Part shown: one piece after another, positions 36,100 to 49,210 of the stretch | Layout: the number at the start of each line of letters is the position of its first letter | Numbering within the stretch: the first letter of the stretch is position 1 | DNA from: Epiperipatus broadwayi | Taxonomy: Eukaryota; Onychophora; Udeonychophora; Euonychophora; Peripatidae | NCBI GenBank assembly: GCA_028023455.1 | Contig: JAQFVV010012508.1 | Coordinates: 2,351,877 to 2,415,876 of the forward strand | Direction of reading: 5' to 3' | Length of the DNA stretch: 64,000 bases | Program-made: the position numbers and the translations under genes | The notes under the pieces: generated by a model | Database searches by the model: none | What the model saw: the letters and a program-made list of their open reading frames with translations, nothing else | What the model was told of the DNA's origin: nothing

Positions 36100-38950
36100 T
36101 TTAAAATATAATATCAAAATATACCCTTTAATTTCTTTTATTAAAAATTTATTGACCTATATTCAATTTTGATTTGAGTAATAGAAATAATATTTAGGGC
36201 TTAATGAAATTCTCATCATATATATATTTATATGATAGTTCTCAAAATTAAACTTTACAAGCTGTCATTATTGCTCAAAAAAAGAGTTTACTTCTAAAAT
36301 ATATTCATCCGTTTCCCTGAGATCTGTATCATGCACAACATTGAAAGTTATAAACTATGAACTGTGGATATGTATACACTGTATTGATGTGTCAAAAAAG
36401 CAAAATTATATATCTATTGTCAAAGACAATTTAATAGTGAAATATTCACATCAAGCCAAATTATTGAAAAAAATTACTCTGATTATTGGAAAATCATATC
36501 CAGCGATTCAATGGATTGCAGATAAATTTAATTGCGAAAGAAGATCAACAACATAAATCTGTTAGAAGTTTGTAAACTCATATAAAAAAGAGAGATAAAT
36601 TGAAGTCTTATAAACTCTACAAAATCCACACAGAAATATATAAAGATTTATGCAAATTCTGCTTGCAAAATTAATAAATCTCTTCAGACTGCAACTTTTT
36701 TAGGGAATTAAGAAAGGCAGACTATCAGAGTTGCAAATCTGTAAATTAGTTAGACTTAATAAAAAAATAACAGACACAACAGAGATTAACATTGTAAAAA
36801 TATATACATATATATTGGCTTTTTAAAATTTTATTTTAATGACTTCTGGAATTATGTTATATTCAGTGACTTGAATTTAACAAATAAATGACCTACTTCC
36901 TGATACTATTAAAAGAATACATAGATTGATTTATATTTTATGCAAGCCTTAACCGTTTTGTGTGTGCGTGCCATTATTTTTGTTTGTTTTTGGTCTCTTT
37001 TTTACAATTTGCATCTATGGATAGACTACTTTTCTCAACGTTCTAAACAGTTTCACTCCAAAAAGATTTACTAATCTCAGATATAAAATTTGCAGTAAAT
37101 TTTTTTAAGCTTTAATATGGATTTTGTAGGATTTGTAAAACTAATTTTTTTTTTTATCTAACATTTATGCAAGTTTACAGATCTCTATTTTTTTAATTTT
37201 TTCTCTTCTTTCACAGATAAATCTATTTGCAATCGTTTGAATCATTGGATGTGGCTTTCTAATAATCTATGCAATGTTTCAGAATTTCGCTATTAAATTA
37301 CCATTTCAATAGATATATAATCTTCATTACACTGTTTTCGCTTTTGACATAAAGAGAATTAACGCTGAACAATGATAAATTAATACGTTATAGAAAAAAC
37401 TGCATTTTATAGTTTATTTTGAAATATGGAGTCAACATAAACTACATTCAATCGCTTATTGCTAATATTATTATTATTTTTTTTTTTAAAATATTTTATT
37501 GTATTGAATGCTTTTTTGATAATGTTCTTGGGACAATCACGTATGGCTCATACGAATTCGTATTTTACTCTCTTTGGTTGAATTGGATAATATTGATATT
37601 GATGAGGATGATTTTATACCAAAATGATACTGAGAGGGTAAAAAAGAAAGTTTTGTATTCCAAAAGCATTTAGATCCCTAAATGCCACTGAAAGAATGCC
37701 TTGAAGTAGCCTCCCCTTTGGCAATATCATCTTAGGATCAGTATCCCCTTAATTACTTAGCTAGGCATGTAGTTTTCTAAGGATGTTTGGTCAAATATAT
37801 CTAGGTTTGGAATGAGCGTGAGAGAATGGACAACTAAGTTTGAAAATAATACAAATAAGGAAACAAAAAAAAAATTTACAATAATTAAGATATTTACTAC
37901 TATTACAACTTTCCCTTATACAAATATAATTAAATACTAAAAAACAGATATGTTCATACCAGAGATCAGTGTAAACTTGACTGAATTTGACCCAACTAGC
38001 TTTGATATGCTTAGATGAATGATTGATACTTTTACATAATTATTATTAAAAAACATTTTTAAATGTGGAAATAATATTTAAAGGCCTTTTGTCTACTTAA
38101 AAATTAAATCGTACTAATTATATTCAGAATTCTGATTTTTTTTGTCATATCAATTCATCAAAATAGGTTTGAATCTTTGGGATAATTTTATATATAATAG
38201 TCATTAATCATGCAAAGTCCAGTTTTTATCTATTTGAGCATCTTTTACCATTGATGATAAGCAAGAATAATGGCTGCACTGGGTAAGTGTTTAAAAATCG
38301 AGCTAGAAATGACAGGCAATAATTCTTACATTGGTCAAAATGGCAGAAACAAAACAATCTCCCAGCTGGCAGATTACATGGCTTCAGATTTCAACTAGTG
38401 CACTAATAAGGATTTTATCCCCTCATAGGGAAATCTTCAACCACAGTATGATTGGCCTTAATAATTCAATATGAGTTTTTGAACAGATGTGGGATATCAT
38501 TCAGACTAGCTAATTTCTATTGAATATGATGAAGTCTTTTAAACTTAAAATGTACCAGTGTCGATTCTTCCTGCTTAACTTTTTTTTTTTACCAATGCTA
38601 TCTCCTTTCAGCTTTTCTGAGCTCTCATCTGATTCAACCTCCAAAGTCTCTTCTCATTTTGCTCACTTTTTTATATACACCCTATCCATAAATATACAGT
38701 ACAATCATGTACCTTTACCATTATGCCATTTTAGTCTTTTAATTATTTTTAGCTAATTATACTTCTTTAATAACAAAACGACATTTCTTTAATTTACAAA
38801 AAAAATTCAAAAATATTTTTTTACTTATTTCCAAATTTATTTATTTTTAAACAAAGAGATATGAGATAAGTAATAAATTCTTTTTTAAAACTACTGTAAT
38901 TAGATAGATTATCTATTTATAATTAGTAAAGTATATAAACAATCATTAAG
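36100..38950. other. AT-rich region without recognised gene
   Basis: Open frames at 36341-36556, 37419-37673 and 38520-38756 show no motif, splice context or codon pattern suggesting a gene. 38270-38470 is less AT-rich (CTCCCAGCTGGCAGATTACA) and may be an old repeat. Confidence 0.4.
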
Positions 38951-38954
38951 AAAT

Positions 38955-39305
38955 CACCCTCTATAGATTTAACACTTCAGGAATACTCCCCTTTGTAAAC
39001 ACAAGATAAAATCTTTTGAAAAGATAAGGTGAATCCACCTTAACTTTTTAACCTAAGTATATATATATTGGCAAATCTTAAGCATTTAGCAATGAGAGCA
39101 TGAATATATCAATCACTTTAAATTCCATTTACTATGTTTTAATACTTGATGTTTGTGAAATTTATAATTAAGATCTTTTAACACTCATTTCTAAATCCTT
39201 TAAGATTTGCCTATACATATACACTTAGTTTAAAAGTTAAGTGGATTCATCTTATCTTATCAAAAGACTTGTGTTTATAGAAAAGAGAATATTCCTGAAA
39301 TGTTG
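38955..39305. mobile_element. Palindromic element related to 28178-28775
   Basis: The arms (about 38960-39130 and 39140-39305) are complementary, for example AAGGTGAATCCACCTTAACT facing AAGTGGATTCATCTTATC. It shares GGCAAATCTTAAG, ATCACTTTAAATT and CCATTTACTATGTTT in the same order as the palindrome at 28.2-28.8 kb. Confidence 0.8.
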
Positions 39306-39854
39306 GAAACTATACAGTGCATATGTAGAAGGTGTCTTCTTAATGTTTGTTACAAATTAAAACACAATGCTAGATAAATAAATAACTCATTATATATGTT
39401 TAAATTATATACATTACATTTACCTTAGTATCAAATAATTATTGCATTAATTTTAAAAATATTTCCTGCTCAAAGGTTAGAAAAGAAAGATAAAAAGTTT
39501 AAAAAAATATATATAATTAAATCTGACTTTGATACTTTTGTTTACATCTTTAATACCTTTCCTAATTTATAATTTTTGATGGAATATGCAAATTTTTCAT
39601 CAAATTTCCTTTATTTATATATTTCTTGTCTTTGCTTTAAAGCAGGTTTTTATATACCCTTTTAAATGCATCGGGGGTCGACACTTAAGTTACTACTCAA
39701 TGTGTTGACACCCTGAACTTTTCCTAATATTATTTGTTTGTTTTTTCAATACTATATCGAATCACAAATGTTACTAATTTATCACTTTCTTTGTTTTGCT
39801 GTAATATTTTATTTAAATATAATTTTTTCCATAAAGTGTTTGACATAAGTTTTT

Positions 39855-40240
39855 CATACAATGAAGTCAAAACTAGTGGCACATTTCTGCCCTCCTTCAA
39901 AACACATTGCGAGACTACATTTTAAAAATTGGCATCAAACAAAAGATGAAAGTTTTAAAGAATATGATATGGCCCTCAGAGATTTTGTAAAAAAATGTGC
40001 CGGTGGGCATTTTCTGAAGGAGGCCTTTTTAAAACAATTGCTATGGAGTATGTCCAAGACTAAGCTTTGAGAACAACTCCTGGCAGATAAGGACCTAAAT
40101 TATAAAAAAAAAAACCCATTAAATTAGGTATCGCACATGAATTAATGATCAAGCAGGCTAAAGAATATTTGGATATCAACCCTAATGTAAACGTTTATCA
40201 CATTATTCAAAAAAATTTTGAGCAAAAAAATGAAACAAAA
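39855..40240 (+). pseudogene. Retrotransposon gag relic (Ty3/gypsy type)
   Basis: The frame from 39861 reads LHFKNWHQTKDESFKEYDMA then LRDFVKKCAGGHFLKEAFLK, followed by KLREQLLADKDLNYKK; an A-run at about 40104-40116 shifts the frame, after which IAHELMIKQAKEYL continues. The pattern F..(R)xQxxxES..EY...LRxxxxxC...FL..A..x......LLxxKDL...A is the capsid (retrotransposon gag) core. No pol, protease or LTRs are seen nearby. Confidence 0.7.
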
Positions 40241-40244
40241 TTGT

Positions 40245-41045
40245 TTGAAATAATGGATGTATTTTATAAGTAAACTCTTTTCCTTTGAACAATTAAGATA
40301 ATTTGTAATGTTTAATTGAATATATTTAAATTTAAGAAGCACTGTTTATAAAAGAAAATTTTTCTTAAATCATTTTAAAGCCCCTTTTCCAACCAATAAT
40401 GTCTTTCTCTCAATGGTTAAATAGGTAGCCTAATACAAATAAAGGAAATGTAAAATTATTAAGAATTTAAAATTGTTGGCATAAGAAATCAATTTTTTTA
40501 ACTGCAAAATTTATTTTGAGTAAGCAGTTTTGTAGGAAGGAAAGGTGGAAAGAAGACTGATTAATGCCACATAACAGATCAGAATTAATATCACCCTTTC
40601 ATAATTATTATTACTGAACTTCCTTTAATAGTTTTCTAAATAATTTTTCATTCTATATGTCCACTTTTCTTGCGTTTATTTCTCCACATCTTTCTGCTTG
40701 CATTTTTATCTTATTAAAAGAGAGCTAAACTTTCTGAATAATCATTTCTCAGCATTTAATCAATTCATTCAATTGAAGAATATATGCAACAAAAATGTAG
40801 AATAATTACCAGAGGAATTCCCTTAAAATAAGTAAACTGTGAATTTTCCAATATAATGGGATTCCAAATACTGATTTTGGGAATTATATATATGACAGTA
40901 GGACTATACTAGTATAGGGCTAAGTCAGAAAATTAACTATCAAATCGAATTGTAATTCATATTGACCACTAACTTAAATGCTATAAAAAAGTGTTATTTT
41001 AAAGCAAATTATTTTGGTTAAACTTAAATTGATAGATTTGTTGAT
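40245..41045. other. AT-rich spacer
   Basis: Nothing recognised. Confidence 0.45.
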
Positions 41046-41049
41046 GAAT

Positions 41050-41557
41050 ATTTCGGTCCTGATTTAGTTTGCGCTCATAGCCATTTTGAAATCTAAAAGC
41101 CACTGCTGACACATCCAATTGATAAATGACATAAATATTGAATAAAAGTACTTTAAATTCATATTTTAGAAATTATAAGCTAGTAAAAATAATATGCTTT
41201 ATTTTATTAGGATTTTTTTTTTTTAATTTACCTTCATAAAATATTTAAATATAAAGGCGCAAAGCGCTGGAATTTGCGGGGAGGGGGAAGGCTAATTTGG
41301 CCGATACAAAGTATTGGTCAAAAGTTGCAGAAGTCTGATCAAGCCAATCTTATAATTTTCAAATACTAAAAGATTATACTATATACCCTTATGACATAAA
41401 GCATATTATTTTTATTAGCTTATAATTTCTAAAATATGAATTTAACGTACTTTTATTCAATATTTGTGTCATTTATCTATTGGGTGTGTCAGCTGTGGTT
41501 TTGGAAGGTTATTAGATTTCAAAATAACCATGAGCGCAAACTAAATTGACTTTGATA
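41050..41557. mobile_element. Foldback element with about 155-bp arms and GC-rich core
   Basis: The left arm starts TTTAGTTTGCGCTCATAGCC and the right arm ends with its complement. The loop holds GGCGCAAAGCGCTGGAATTTGC followed by GGGGAGGGGGAAGG (41255-41292), a box also present inverted at 58361-58392 and degenerately at 59837-59862. Confidence 0.82.
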
Positions 41558-41559
41558 AT

Positions 41560-42490
41560 ACTATAATAAATAACTGCCACTGAAAGTTTACATTCAAATA
41601 TTATTATTCCAGTAATAGAGTTCAAAATAGCAATAATAGTGAAACTTTTTTATAATGGGGTTAATACAAAAAAATTTAAGCGTTTAGGGTGTGTGTGTGT
41701 TTTAAAAAAAAATCATTTGTTTAAACTGAGATAGTTTAAATCAACCAATTTTGGTTCGAAATCATTGTATTTGTTGTTAAATAATATTTTTATTAGTAGA
41801 CTGTTCTTCTAAGTAATCCAAAATCTGAACTCACTAAACAAATTAAGCTATTCTTTAAAATATTGATTATTTTTGTAACTATTTTTTTTAAAAAAAAATC
41901 ATTTGTTATGGTCTTCAAAGTGAGACTTATCATTGTTTTAATTATATAATTGTTTAAAATTACTATTATATTTGAAATAATTGTTAGTTATATTAGTTAA
42001 TATCTATATATTTTAGTGCTGTAAATCAGTTTGTATTTGTAAATTAAAAGGAATCTTATTTTAATATTACTATATTTATTTTAAATATTTCCATTGCTTG
42101 TTATCAGCAGGGTGTTGTATTGGAATAAAAAAAATTAAAAATTCATTTTGACATATTGAATAATTGTTTTTCTTGTTCAAATGGAATATTTAACTTCACT
42201 GTTTTTAATTTTTAAATGCCATTAAAACATTTATTATGAGAATAAACAAACTATTTTAACTTTTTGATTTGCATTTAAGTTCTTTAATCTTTACAATGAC
42301 TCTTGCTTGAAATATGTATAAACAATATTTTTATTTACCTTTGATTGAAATTCTAATCACTTATCATTTATTTTTAAGAAATTGTAAAACATTAATATCA
42401 GAATATTATATCTAGGTTAAATACATTATGTCTGTATGCAAAAAAAAATAAAAAATAATATTCATCATTAATTTAACATATATTATATGT
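41560..42490. other. AT-rich spacer
   Basis: A short GT run occurs at 41689-41700. Nothing else recognised. Confidence 0.45.
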
Positions 42491-42493
42491 ACC

Positions 42494-42927
42494 ATTAAAC
42501 ATCACATGATCACTATTTCTTATGCTAGCACATTACTGTTATTAAAACAGGCAAAACTCTTCATACAGTAATGCCACTCAGTGCCAACCAGAGTAATCAA
42601 TGGATGCCAGAAGTCTTGTGCATAAAATCCCTATCTAGTGCCGGTTCATCCAATATCCCCAGCCTAGTTTCTGGCTTGTGGCCTTCGTCATTGAGGAGCT
42701 TTGGATCTGAGAGCACTGGACCTAGATCTTATTTTAAAATCTAGGTCCAGTGCTCTCAGATCCAAAGCTCCTTACTGATGAAGGCCACAAGCCAGAAACT
42801 AGTCTGGGGATATTGGATGAGTAGGCACTAGATAGGGATTTTATGCACAAGCCTTCTGGCATCCATTGATTACTCTGGCTTACACTGAGTGGCACTACTG
42901 TATGGAGAGTTTTACCTGTTTTAATAT
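42494..42927. repeat. Full palindrome of family A, compact centre
   Basis: The arms meet at 42728-42740 (GATCTTATTTTAAAATCTAG). The left terminus TTAAACATCACATGATCAC is present; the right end stops in TTTTACCTGTTTTAATA. The + arm has an intact hammerhead. The minus arm has ATGACGA for CTGANGA and GGC for GTC, so it is dead. Confidence 0.9.
42760..42818 (+). ncRNA. Hammerhead ribozyme motif, family A, intact core
   Basis: ATCCAA (42760-42765), proximal strand TCCTTA, CTGATGA (42775-42781), GGC-CACAA-GCC, GAAAC (42795-42799), GTC (42802-42804), TGGGGA, TA, TTGGAT. The proximal helix has six pairs with two wobbles. With 9414-9472 this is one of the two complete copies. Confidence 0.8.
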
Positions 42928-43139
42928 TATATGTAATGTAAATAAATTTGTCCAGAAAAGTTATAGATAAAACCATGGTATTTAACTATTTTCAGTAGAT
43001 AATGATTTCTTATCAGCTTCTAATCTCATCTACCTTGCATTTGGTTTTATTTTTTTATTAACTTAAATTTCCTTATTATGATAAATTAAACTTGTATTTT
43101 TTCAAGAAAAAAAACAAGATTATGTTAAATACATATAGT

Positions 43140-43260
43140 TTGGGTGAAAAAGATAAAGTGATTCATTATCTTTTAAAAAGACTTTATCTTGTGTTTGGAA
43201 AGGAGAGTATCCATTAAAAAAGCATTCGATCTGTAAAAATCTGTAAATCGCATGTGCAGT
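43140..43260. repeat. Fragment of the GATTCATT/CTTTATCTTGTG palindrome family
   Basis: A short inverted pair (AAAGATAAAGTG and its partner) followed by GACTTTATCTTGTGTTTGGAA, similar to the outer arms at 38.98-39.02 kb. Confidence 0.5.
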
Positions 43261-43280
43261 GGAGTAAACTATTATTATTA

Positions 43281-43374
43281 TTTTTTTATATGTCAAAGCG
43301 TTGACTGGGAAGCGAACCCGGACCAGCTGCTTGAAAGGCAGCTATGCTAACCACTAGGCCACCAATGCTTGACT
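43281..43374 (-). repeat. tRNA-derived SINE
   Basis: Minus strand: GGTGGCCTAGTGGTTAGCAT as A box and CCGGGTTCGCTTCCC with the B box, ending TTGACATATA plus a T-to-A tail. CTATTATTATT-type sequence flanks both sides as a likely target duplication. Confidence 0.85.
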
Positions 43375-44039
43375 AATCTACTATTATTATTCAAGATTTG
43401 TGTAACTTTTCCAAATGATTGTAATATTGGAAATTAAGCAATATCTTTTTACTTTATTTTTTCTTGTATTGATGTTGAATAATTAATTGTTCCAAAATTA
43501 TTATTTTAATGAATACTTTAAATCAGTGTTATCCGAATTGTGGGGCTCGACTCTCTGGGGGGGGGGGGCACAAGATTATTGCAAGGAGACGTAACTTTTA
43601 CTAAACATACACATTCAAATCAGTGTCTAAAAAAAATTACTCATCAACGCTTAACAAACTTTTGCACCATTCCTGCTAATGACACAAGTGATCGTTTTCA
43701 AAGGAAATGATCCAACAACGCACAAGCCCTCGGCAGCTCTCAGTCCTGCCAATGATATAAGCAAGATTAGTGCTGTATAGTATATATTTTAATACAACAG
43801 ACGTAATTAGTCATTTATGTAATGTTTTTTATTATTATATGATATTATTAACAATTATTGAGATAAGTTCAAAAACCGGGAATATTTTTAAATTGTTTTA
43901 AAATAATGCTTACCCTTTTTGCATGGATAAGTATGTAATCAGGTTGAATTGAAAAGCAGATGTAGGAAATGAAATTGATATTAGCTAAAGTTGTTTGACC
44001 AACGCAAATACAGCTACGAAAGATAGTAATATTAAGTCT

Positions 44040-45560
44040 CAAAAATGTCATCCAGTATAATTAACATTGGGATTTACAAATACCATTATTAATAGACAAG
44101 AAAGATAAATGGTGTTTCATCTGTATGAATATTTTAGCTGCAGAACACATGAAACCTAATAAGTTCAAATGTTATCTTGAAAAAACTACATGCAATTCAT
44201 TTTGGCAAGCTAAGAGAATTTTTCCAAAGGAAATTAGTTATTTTAAATAAACAACTAAATACGTTTTCAAAAACCATATTTGTAATGTCAAAATTATTGC
44301 TTACATCATATAAAGTTTCTTTTAGAATTCAGTAGGAGAAATTTGATATTATCTGCGGCTATTGACATGGTAGAAATAGTGCTCGGTGAATCATGTGCCA
44401 ATCAACTTAGAAAACTTCCATTTGCAGATAATATGGCAGGAAGAAGAGTTTTGATATATGTTAAGATCTTCATGATCAATTAATAGAAAAACTAAAATTG
44501 TTAGACTACGCTTTGCAATTGGATTAAGCAACAGGTGTAGTTAAAGGTGTTCGTTTGATTTCATATGTAAGATATGATGTAGAAACTGATATTAAAGCAG
44601 ACTTATTATTCTGTAAACTTATTGAAGACAATATCACAACAAAATACATTTTCAATGTGATTGATACTTTTTAAATGAAAATGGCATTTTTTGGAAGAAT
44701 TGTTTTTGGGACATGTAAGATGAAGCCCGATCTATGGCAGTACAAAACACCGGTTTACAAGCTCTAGTTTCTTGTGCAATTTGGACATATTGTATGATAC
44801 ATAGAGAATCACTTGCTTCAAAAAGTACAAGTTAAAGTTTGCTAATGGTATTTGAAGTTATTGTAAAAGTTGTAAACTTTATTTAAAACATCTCTTTAAC
44901 AGGAAAGCTGATTGCAAAGTGCAGAGCATTTTTATATTATTGCGAAACATGTTGGCTTTCTCAATTCAACGTACTTCAAAGAATATTTGAACTAAAAGAA
45001 GAAATGGTCATATTTCTGACATAATAATAGAGATGAAGCAAAATTGTTTTATGATACAAAATTCCTTGTAAAGCTTGCTTATTTAGTGGATATTTTTTTA
45101 AAAAACAATCTTTTAAATAAATCAATGCAAGGATCTCAATCTTATGCTTTGATGCTGAAAGATAAGGTTATTGCATTAAGAACAAATTGGAGCTATGGAA
45201 GATAAATTTGAAAAATAATACCTTGGCTATGTTTCCCAATATCAAAAACATTTGTCCTGTATGTACATGAAATAAAAAAAAATATTATTATTAATCATTT
45301 GACCAATCTATAGAAATAATTCTCATTTTATTTTAAAGATTTTGACATGTTGAAATACGAATGGGTAAGAAACCCTTTTGTGATTAAAACACATGATGTA
45401 TTTGGCCTTTCAACATCAGAGCAAGAAATGTTGATTGACTTATCTTGTGACAGCACATGGCTATGAGGGAAGAAACAGTTTCCCACTTTAACAAACAAAG
45501 CTTTTAAAACAAAACATCAATCTCATTTAGTGATTGAAGAAAAATTGAGCCCTATCTTCA
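44040..45560 (+). pseudogene. hAT transposase relic, ZBED5/SCAND3-like
   Basis: Across many shifts the + strand gives, in order: AAEHMKPNKFKCYLEKT (BED-type linker, about 44130), MVEIVLGESCANQLRKLPFA (about 44367), LISYVRYDVETDIKADLLFC (about 44555), then CKLIEDN...FNVIDTF (about 44612), IHRE-like (about 44800), and LFKRQNSNTS-type fragments to about 45200. This is the order found in the ZBED5-like transposases common in animal genomes. Numerous stops; no functional product. Confidence 0.78.
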
Positions 45561-45639
45561 ATGATAACTAACTTTGACAATCTTGGTTTTAATGTACAAG
45601 TTCATTCATCACATTAAATATCATTGTAATTTTAATCAA

Positions 45640-45850
45640 CCAATGTTATTCATCATCATTATCAATCCATTACAGGATGATAGTCTCTCCAAGTTCAATC
45701 CATCTTCTCTGATCTTTAGCTTCTCTTCTGCACATTTTCTTATTTCATCCATCTCACATGAGGTCTCTTTATGGGTCTTTTACAATCTCTTGAAATCCAG
45801 TTTATGATTTCAATTATCCATCTATTATCATCTCCTCTAACAATATGTCA
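45640..45850 (-). mobile_element. LINE 3' fragment (RTE-like), nested
   Basis: Minus strand ends in a GATGATGA-type tail; TCTCTCCAAGTTCAATCCAT and CATCCATCTCACATGAGGTC correspond to 12145-12250 of the larger copy. Truncated at its 5' side. Confidence 0.82.
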
Positions 45851-47869
45851 CTGCTTTATATTTTTTTTTAAGTAACTTATTATTATTTTTATAAATTGTT
45901 TTAAGTATTGTAAAAACTTTTAATGAATTACAAACAAAAAAAAACATTTTAATATATACCAAAAAAAAAAAAAAAATTAATGGCAACAATAGTTATTTTA
46001 ATTCAACGATATATAGAAAATTAATAATCCAACTATCTTTTACCTTTAATGTTTTTTGTTTTATTTTGCATTTCCATTGACTTGCTGTCTTCTTCAGATT
46101 CTGTCTTGCTTTTATTTTTGAAAAAAAAAAAACATAAAATATTGCAACTTGATTTTTTTCAAAAAATCAGCAAGAAAGCTTTAAAGAAATTTGTTAATCA
46201 TAATCAGTCACATCTTTAAATTTTTACATACACAAATAATTGTGTTATACTATGGGGGAAAAAAACATAAAATAAGTGGGCAAAGATTATGTACCACAAG
46301 ATTTTTGACCTAGGCATTAATCCACTGGCAAAACAAAACATGCTTTGGCTTCATAAATGCAGGATTAAAGTGCACAGTTTAATCACGAAAACAATTTTAA
46401 TATTGTGGAAATGAGATATGGCATTAATTGCAAATTACAATTGCTACTTATACAGTTTTGAGAAGTCCGATACTCCACTAATTGATTATGAATAGAAAGA
46501 TAGATTTGTGATAAGTTAACTTCAGTTTCAATATTTTATTCAATTCTTGAATTAGCAATAAAATCAATGGATCTTTAAATTGCAATACAGTCTAGCTTTG
46601 GTCATGCTGGAAAATTGTTAATTGAAAAATTTCTATGATTAATTCTTTTTAAAAGTATATTCTAATTTTTCTCTTTTTACTTTCTTTGCATTTCTTCATA
46701 TATATATATGAGGAGAGTTAAAGCAGTATATATGATTAATTCTTTATTGGATATTTAAGAAAATCATATATATATTAGTATTTTTTCTGTAATACATAAA
46801 TACTAAATTGGGGGGGGGGATTTGATTATTGACAATGAAGACAATACTTTTTATATTGTTTTAACAGCCATTCTTAAGCAAAGGAAACCATCTTAAACCC
46901 AGGGCAAAAGAAGGGAACAAGACAAATAATTCCATGAACCACACTGCAATATTTCTACTTGTATTAAAGCTGTTTTTTTTTTTATTGATTTAATATCTTA
47001 TAGTGCTGTCTCTTATGCAGCAAACAAAATTTTCACAACATTGACAATATCATGCCTAATTGTAGATCTTATTTGTGTTTTATCATCAGCTGTATAGTCC
47101 CAGTGAAAGCAATTGATATTATGTCTTTTCAGAATGCCTTTAAGATAATTTTTATATTATAAATGATATCTGCTTCTCATGGAAACCATGTTCACATTTA
47201 CCATAAATGTCTTTTAGAAAGTTTTATATGTTCTTACAACTGTAGAATCAGTATTAAGTATACACTAGTATGATACAAGTTTTTGAAAAAAGAAAATTTA
47301 CTTGTAAAGAAATTGATTTATACAGAACTAATGATGAGAATCTAAATATTATTTTTTTGTTATTCTTTCAGCTATAGCAATATCACATTTATTTACTTCC
47401 AGCGATGTAATGGCAACTTGCATCAGAATCGTCTTAAATTTTTTTTGGAAAAGTTAGATAATTGATGACTATCAATATGATGATGATAAAAGGATTAAAA
47501 ATTGCAGATGAAATATGATGCAACTATTACCAAGATACCACACCGATTTAGACGGAAGAACAATGTCTGCATTCCCATTTGAATCATTAGAATTGGAGTT
47601 ATAAATTGGTATTGAAAGAAATTTCAAATATTAAATTACAGTCTGTAAACTTTGAATGTCAAAAATTTTTAAGATTAGAAAATTAAATTCACCCCCCCCC
47701 CCCAATCCCAATTGGAACAGCACTCTGGAAATGATTTAAATAATTTTATAATATTAAAAGGTGTTTTAATGATAGGATATGAGCCTGCCTATAAAATACT
47801 GAAAAGTTGAAGAAAGTTTAATCAAATGAATTATTAAATAAATGATTAAATAGTTATTATTATTCAGGA

Positions 47870-48375
47870 ATTAATTTTCATCAGAATGGAATTACATCCT
47901 ATACATATGTGTTATAATATTAGTTTAATACTTCAACGATGTTTTGTTGAGTACAAAGAATAGTCTCAAACCAAGGCACAAGATAGAGACTTTGAAAAGA
48001 TAAGAGTGGCTCTTATTTTTGTACCTAAATTCACTTAAGTGTTGAATTGAGAGCATGATGGTCTTCCATTAATCACTTTACGTCCATTTACTTTATCCAT
48101 TAACAATCACAAAATCTTCCGATCTACTGCCTGTTAATATTATGAAATATTAGAATCTATGTAACTCGCAATTTAATTTACTAACGCAGTTTTCATATGT
48201 AATTTTTATCAGAAGGGAATTATACCTTATATTCATATACAGTAATTAATGTTATTTTCATACGTCAGTGATGTTTTGTTGAGTATGAAGGATATTCTAA
48301 AAGTAAGGTACAAGTTAGAGGCTTTGAGATGTTAAGAGTGGCTCTTATCTTTGTATTGAAATTCATTTATATAAG
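47870..48375. repeat. Direct-repeat pair of palindrome-family half units
   Basis: About 47870-48050 and 48200-48375 are similar in the same orientation: CAGAA(T/G)GGAATTA, GATGTTTTGTTGAGTA, and AAGAGTGGCTCTTAT. They are related to blocks at 21.73-21.80 kb and 60.6 kb. Confidence 0.7.
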
Positions 48376-48379
48376 AACT

Positions 48380-49210
48380 TTGGATATTAGAAATAACAAC
48401 TGGATCTTGATTTATGGACCTTCAGCTCATTCTTCCATTGAATTAAATTATGTGGGACAAGAAATTATTTATGAAAATTAGAAAGTGGAAGATGAATGAC
48501 AGTTTTAGTAGGAATAGCGAAATTATAAAGAAAATGTCAAAGATTTATGAACAGTAATCAAAGTAGAGAAGGCAGAAAAAAAAATTTCATCAATAATTTA
48601 AAAGAAAAAAATATCATGCTTGAGAATCAGAGCAAAAGACTGAAAGATCGCCAACTTAATGTTTGAAACCCACATTTTGGAAATAACTAATGATGTTGAA
48701 TATTCACTAAGATCAAAAACTCTGTATTCTAGATAATGATAAATATTGATATTTATCATAACAGAATAATTTTTTAAAAAAGAGAGAGTACCAAAGCATC
48801 AAAAACGGATTTTGAAATTGAATATTTAAATGAACTACGTTGATAAAAAAACGTACATCAAGATAAAAAAATTTTGGATAAAACTGAATAACATGTGTAA
48901 TGTAGTTGCGAGATTATCCAGTGTAAGAATTTTTTAAAAATACAAGAGTTTTAATAGAAAATAAGTCTGCTCATGCAAGAATGTTGGCAGACATATTAGA
49001 TTAAATTTTATAACGGATCAAATAATTCAAATATATGCTCCTACATCATATAATATAGTTGATAAAAGATAATATTTTTACATGGATCAGAAACTAATAT
49101 TTGACTAGTATATTGTGGAAGAGATTGCATATGATAATGGAGGATTGGGGACCTATGAGCAAATATGATTTTGGAATAAGATATGAAATATCTTTGCTTT
49201 ACAATATTAT
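48380..49210 (+). pseudogene. Degenerate LINE endonuclease relic
   Basis: IIQIYAPTSYNIV (about 49025-49065) is the N-terminal endonuclease motif seen also at 15435. The surrounding sequence is A-rich and full of stops. Confidence 0.5.

Larger units (their letters stand above)
43524..47727. mobile_element. 4.2-kb hAT element carrying a ZBED5-like transposase relic
   Basis: The left end CAGTGTTATCCGAATTGTGG is hAT-like and is followed by a G tract (43557-43568). The right end has a C tract (47692-47703), CCCAATCCCAATTGG and then CAGCACT, roughly the inverse. TTTAAAT lies beside both ends. It contains the transposase relic (44040-45560) and a nested LINE tail (45640-45850). Confidence 0.65.
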
